Shown here: in pieces, positions 13,472-14,644 of the stretch
How positions within the stretch are numbered: the first letter of the stretch is position 1
Layout of the letters: every line of letters begins with the position of its first letter
Assembly (NCBI GenBank): GCA_003552565.1
Contig: PUNB01000160.1
Location: forward strand, 1 to 14,644
Direction of reading: 5' to 3'
DNA: 14,644 bases
DNA from: Lentisphaerota bacterium
Lineage (GTDB): Bacteria; Verrucomicrobiota; Lentisphaeria; Oligosphaerales; PUNB01
The notes under the pieces: model-generated
What the model was told of the DNA's origin: nothing
Seen by the model: the letters and a program-made list of their open reading frames with translations, nothing else
Databases searched by the model: none
Translations under genes and position numbers: made by a program

Positions 13472-14260
13472 ATCCCCGCCATCCAAGAGTGATAGAAACT
13501 CATCCAGTGACAAGGAGGAGATTCGCGGGATTCGAGACACCTTGGCGACATCATCCGGGGTGACATATCCCCAGTCCGCCAGACGGAGCCGCAAATCGTT
13601 CAGGCGCGGTTCCTCCGTCATTTCCTCGAGCGTGGGCAGGCGGTCTTCAATGAAGCATAATTCTTCGCCGGTGTCTTTGTGTTTTTGAACAAGTTCCAGC
13701 AGGTGACTTTTCTTTGAACGTCCCGTATCCAGGCCGAAAACATTCTGCCGCTCCAGTTTAAATCCCGCATGTTCGGCCAAGGCAAAAACAAAACGCTCCT
13801 GTTTAGTGGTCAGAATATAAACTTGCGGACGCGACTGCCGCAGTCGTTGTTTCAACATTTCCGCGACCCCTGGATAAAATCGGTTGGCCTGCAGCCAGCC
13901 TTGAAAATCGGTCCGCAGCCAATGGTCTCTTGTGGAGCCGAAAAGCTCAACCAGTCTTTCCCGGTCTACCCCGGTCTCGGTCAGCAATTCAGAGGCTCGT
14001 CGCCGATTTTCTTCTGACGGTTCCAAACGGGCCGCCTGCCGCTCACCGGCCAGCCAGGCCAATCGCAACAGGCCGAAAGCCTCGTAACCGGTGTGCAGCA
14101 AAGGCCGCAGGGAACGAAATGATTCAATCAGCCACTGGGGGGGCATATCGCCCGACCATTCCCGCGGCCATAACTCTTGACCGCCGCGCCAGGCGGTGAT
14201 GGCTGTTTCGCCGGCGCTGTCAAGCACCACACCGTCAAAATCTAAAAACAGAACTGCCAT
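13469..14260 (-). CDS. HAD-superfamily hydrolase, function unknown
   Basis: The 263-aa product is a soluble HAD-like phosphohydrolase. Motif I is DFDGVVLDS (residues 7-15), with Asp7 as nucleophile and Asp9 as acid/base. Motif II fits Thr151 or Thr152 in YILTTK, motif III Lys183 or Lys184 in GRSKKSH, and motif IV Glu205-Asp206 in CFIEDR. A large helical cap (about residues 18-125) sits between motifs I and II. The substrate is not predictable; phosphoglycolate-phosphatase-like annotation would be only generic. The start is ATG at 14260 with GAGAG seven bases upstream, and a good sigma70-type promoter lies just before it. It converges on the epimerase gene across the palindromic element at 13228-13471. 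No operon partner lies in the window. Confidence 0.85.
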   Translation of the reverse strand: MAVLFLDFDGVVLDSAGETAITAWRGGQELWPREWSGDMPPQWLIESFRSLRPLLHTGYEAFGLLRLAWLAGERQAARLEPSEENRRRASELLTETGVDRERLVELFGSTRDHWLRTDFQGWLQANRFYPGVAEMLKQRLRQSRPQVYILTTKQERFVFALAEHAGFKLERQNVFGLDTGRSKKSHLLELVQKHKDTGEELCFIEDRLPTLEEMTEEPRLNDLRLRLADWGYVTPDDVAKVSRIPRISSLSLDEFLSLLDGGD

Positions 14261-14310
14261 TTGTTTTCTCTCTTTTTATTAACCTCTTCAGCAGAATTTG
14301 TGGGTACAGT

Positions 14311-14339
14311 AATATAAACAAATTTTTGCCTTTCCGCAA
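14311..14339 (-). promoter_or_regulatory. Candidate sigma70-type promoter of the HAD hydrolase gene
   Basis: On the minus strand, TTGCGG (14334-14339) and TATATT (14311-14316) are separated by exactly 17 bp, about 50 bp before the ATG at 14260. It is the best-looking promoter in the window, but it rests on sequence similarity only. Confidence 0.45.
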
Positions 14340-14549
14340 TGCGCCAAACGACAATCAGTTAAAAAATTCGCAAATGAGCTGAAAAGGAATTATGGTAAGA
14401 GTTTATATGGAGCGGCAGTGATCTGGCTGATTGCTTTTGTGGGGCTTCGTTTTTTAATAGCCACAAAAAATTTATCTGGCCTCTTGTCCAATGTAGTTAT
14501 GAATACATGCTCGGAAATAAATCCGAAAGTGGTCATGACACAAAAAGGC

Positions 14550-14644
14550 ACAAAAAAAATGGAGCGGCCGCAGCCTGCCTGACCACTTGGCCGGAAAGCT
14601 GTTTTCACATCGCTGCCGTTATGGAATTTTTGCAAGTGTGTCAG
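14550..14644 (+). repeat. Inverted-repeat element G, copy 2, cut by the window end
   Basis: It repeats the left part of 11661-11765 nearly base for base (CCTGCCTGACCACTTGGCCG and on to GCAAGTGTGTCAG). It reads GGAGCGGCCGCAGCCTGCCT at its start, which complements the right arm of copy 1 even better than copy 1's own left arm does. Its right half should lie just beyond the window. Upstream, 14340-14549 holds AT-rich sequence with a GCCACAAAAAA word and no supported gene. Confidence 0.7.

Noticed and set aside
14390..14635. 81-codon minus-strand frame
   Set aside because: About a third of it overlaps repeat G, the upstream region shows no ribosome-binding site, and the product has no recognisable domain. 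It is probably a repeat-derived frame.

Overview
The window looks like a chromosomal piece from an uncultured or little-studied anaerobic, probably fermentative bacterium. The coding part is ordinary. The gaps between genes are packed with short dispersed palindromic repeats, including word-like ones such as GGTTTCAGGTTTCAG and AACCACTAAT. From memory, I associate such repeats with PVC-type and related environmental lineages (Lentisphaerae/Kiritimatiellota, Planctomycetes, Omnitrophica). That placement is a guess: no phylogenetic marker is present.

Layout: (1) 1-586 is a repeat-filled gap. (2) 587-1891 (minus) is a cytoplasmic GH29 alpha-L-fucosidase. (3) 1892-2447 is a gap with inverted copies of the repeats. 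(4) 2448-11140 (minus) is a six-gene [FeFe]-hydrogenase cluster. In transcription order it encodes a thioredoxin-like [2Fe-2S] ferredoxin, a NuoE-like protein, a NuoF-like protein fused to a GltD-type FAD/NAD(P) oxidoreductase (1013 aa), a second NuoE-like protein, a second NuoF-like protein, and a 598-aa [FeFe] hydrogenase with the NuoG-like N-terminal relay. (5) 11141-12288 is 1.1 kb of repeats. (6) 12289-13230 (plus) is an SDR nucleotide-sugar epimerase. (7) 13231-13468 is one large palindromic element filling the convergent gap. (8) 13469-14260 (minus) is a HAD-like hydrolase. (9) 14261-14644 is a promoter region and the start of another dispersed repeat.

The six hydrogenase-cluster products most likely form one soluble complex that moves electrons between H2, pyridine nucleotides and possibly ferredoxin, resembling the HydABC/Hnd electron-bifurcating enzymes. 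It differs from the usual trimer or tetramer in three ways: there are two NuoE-NuoF pairs, the first NuoF carries a complete GltD-like module with a second set of flavin and nucleotide sites, and the second NuoF has lost all four cysteines of its N-terminal ferredoxin domain. This is the best candidate for an undescribed system in the window. Hydrogenase maturases (HydE, HydF, HydG) are not in the window.

The second notable layer is the repeats. At least six families of short elements with inverted termini occur only between genes. They abut stop codons and ribosome-binding sites, nest inside one another, and interrupt the hydrogenase cluster in two places. Related A/B/E repeat blocks lie on both sides of the cluster in opposite orientation.
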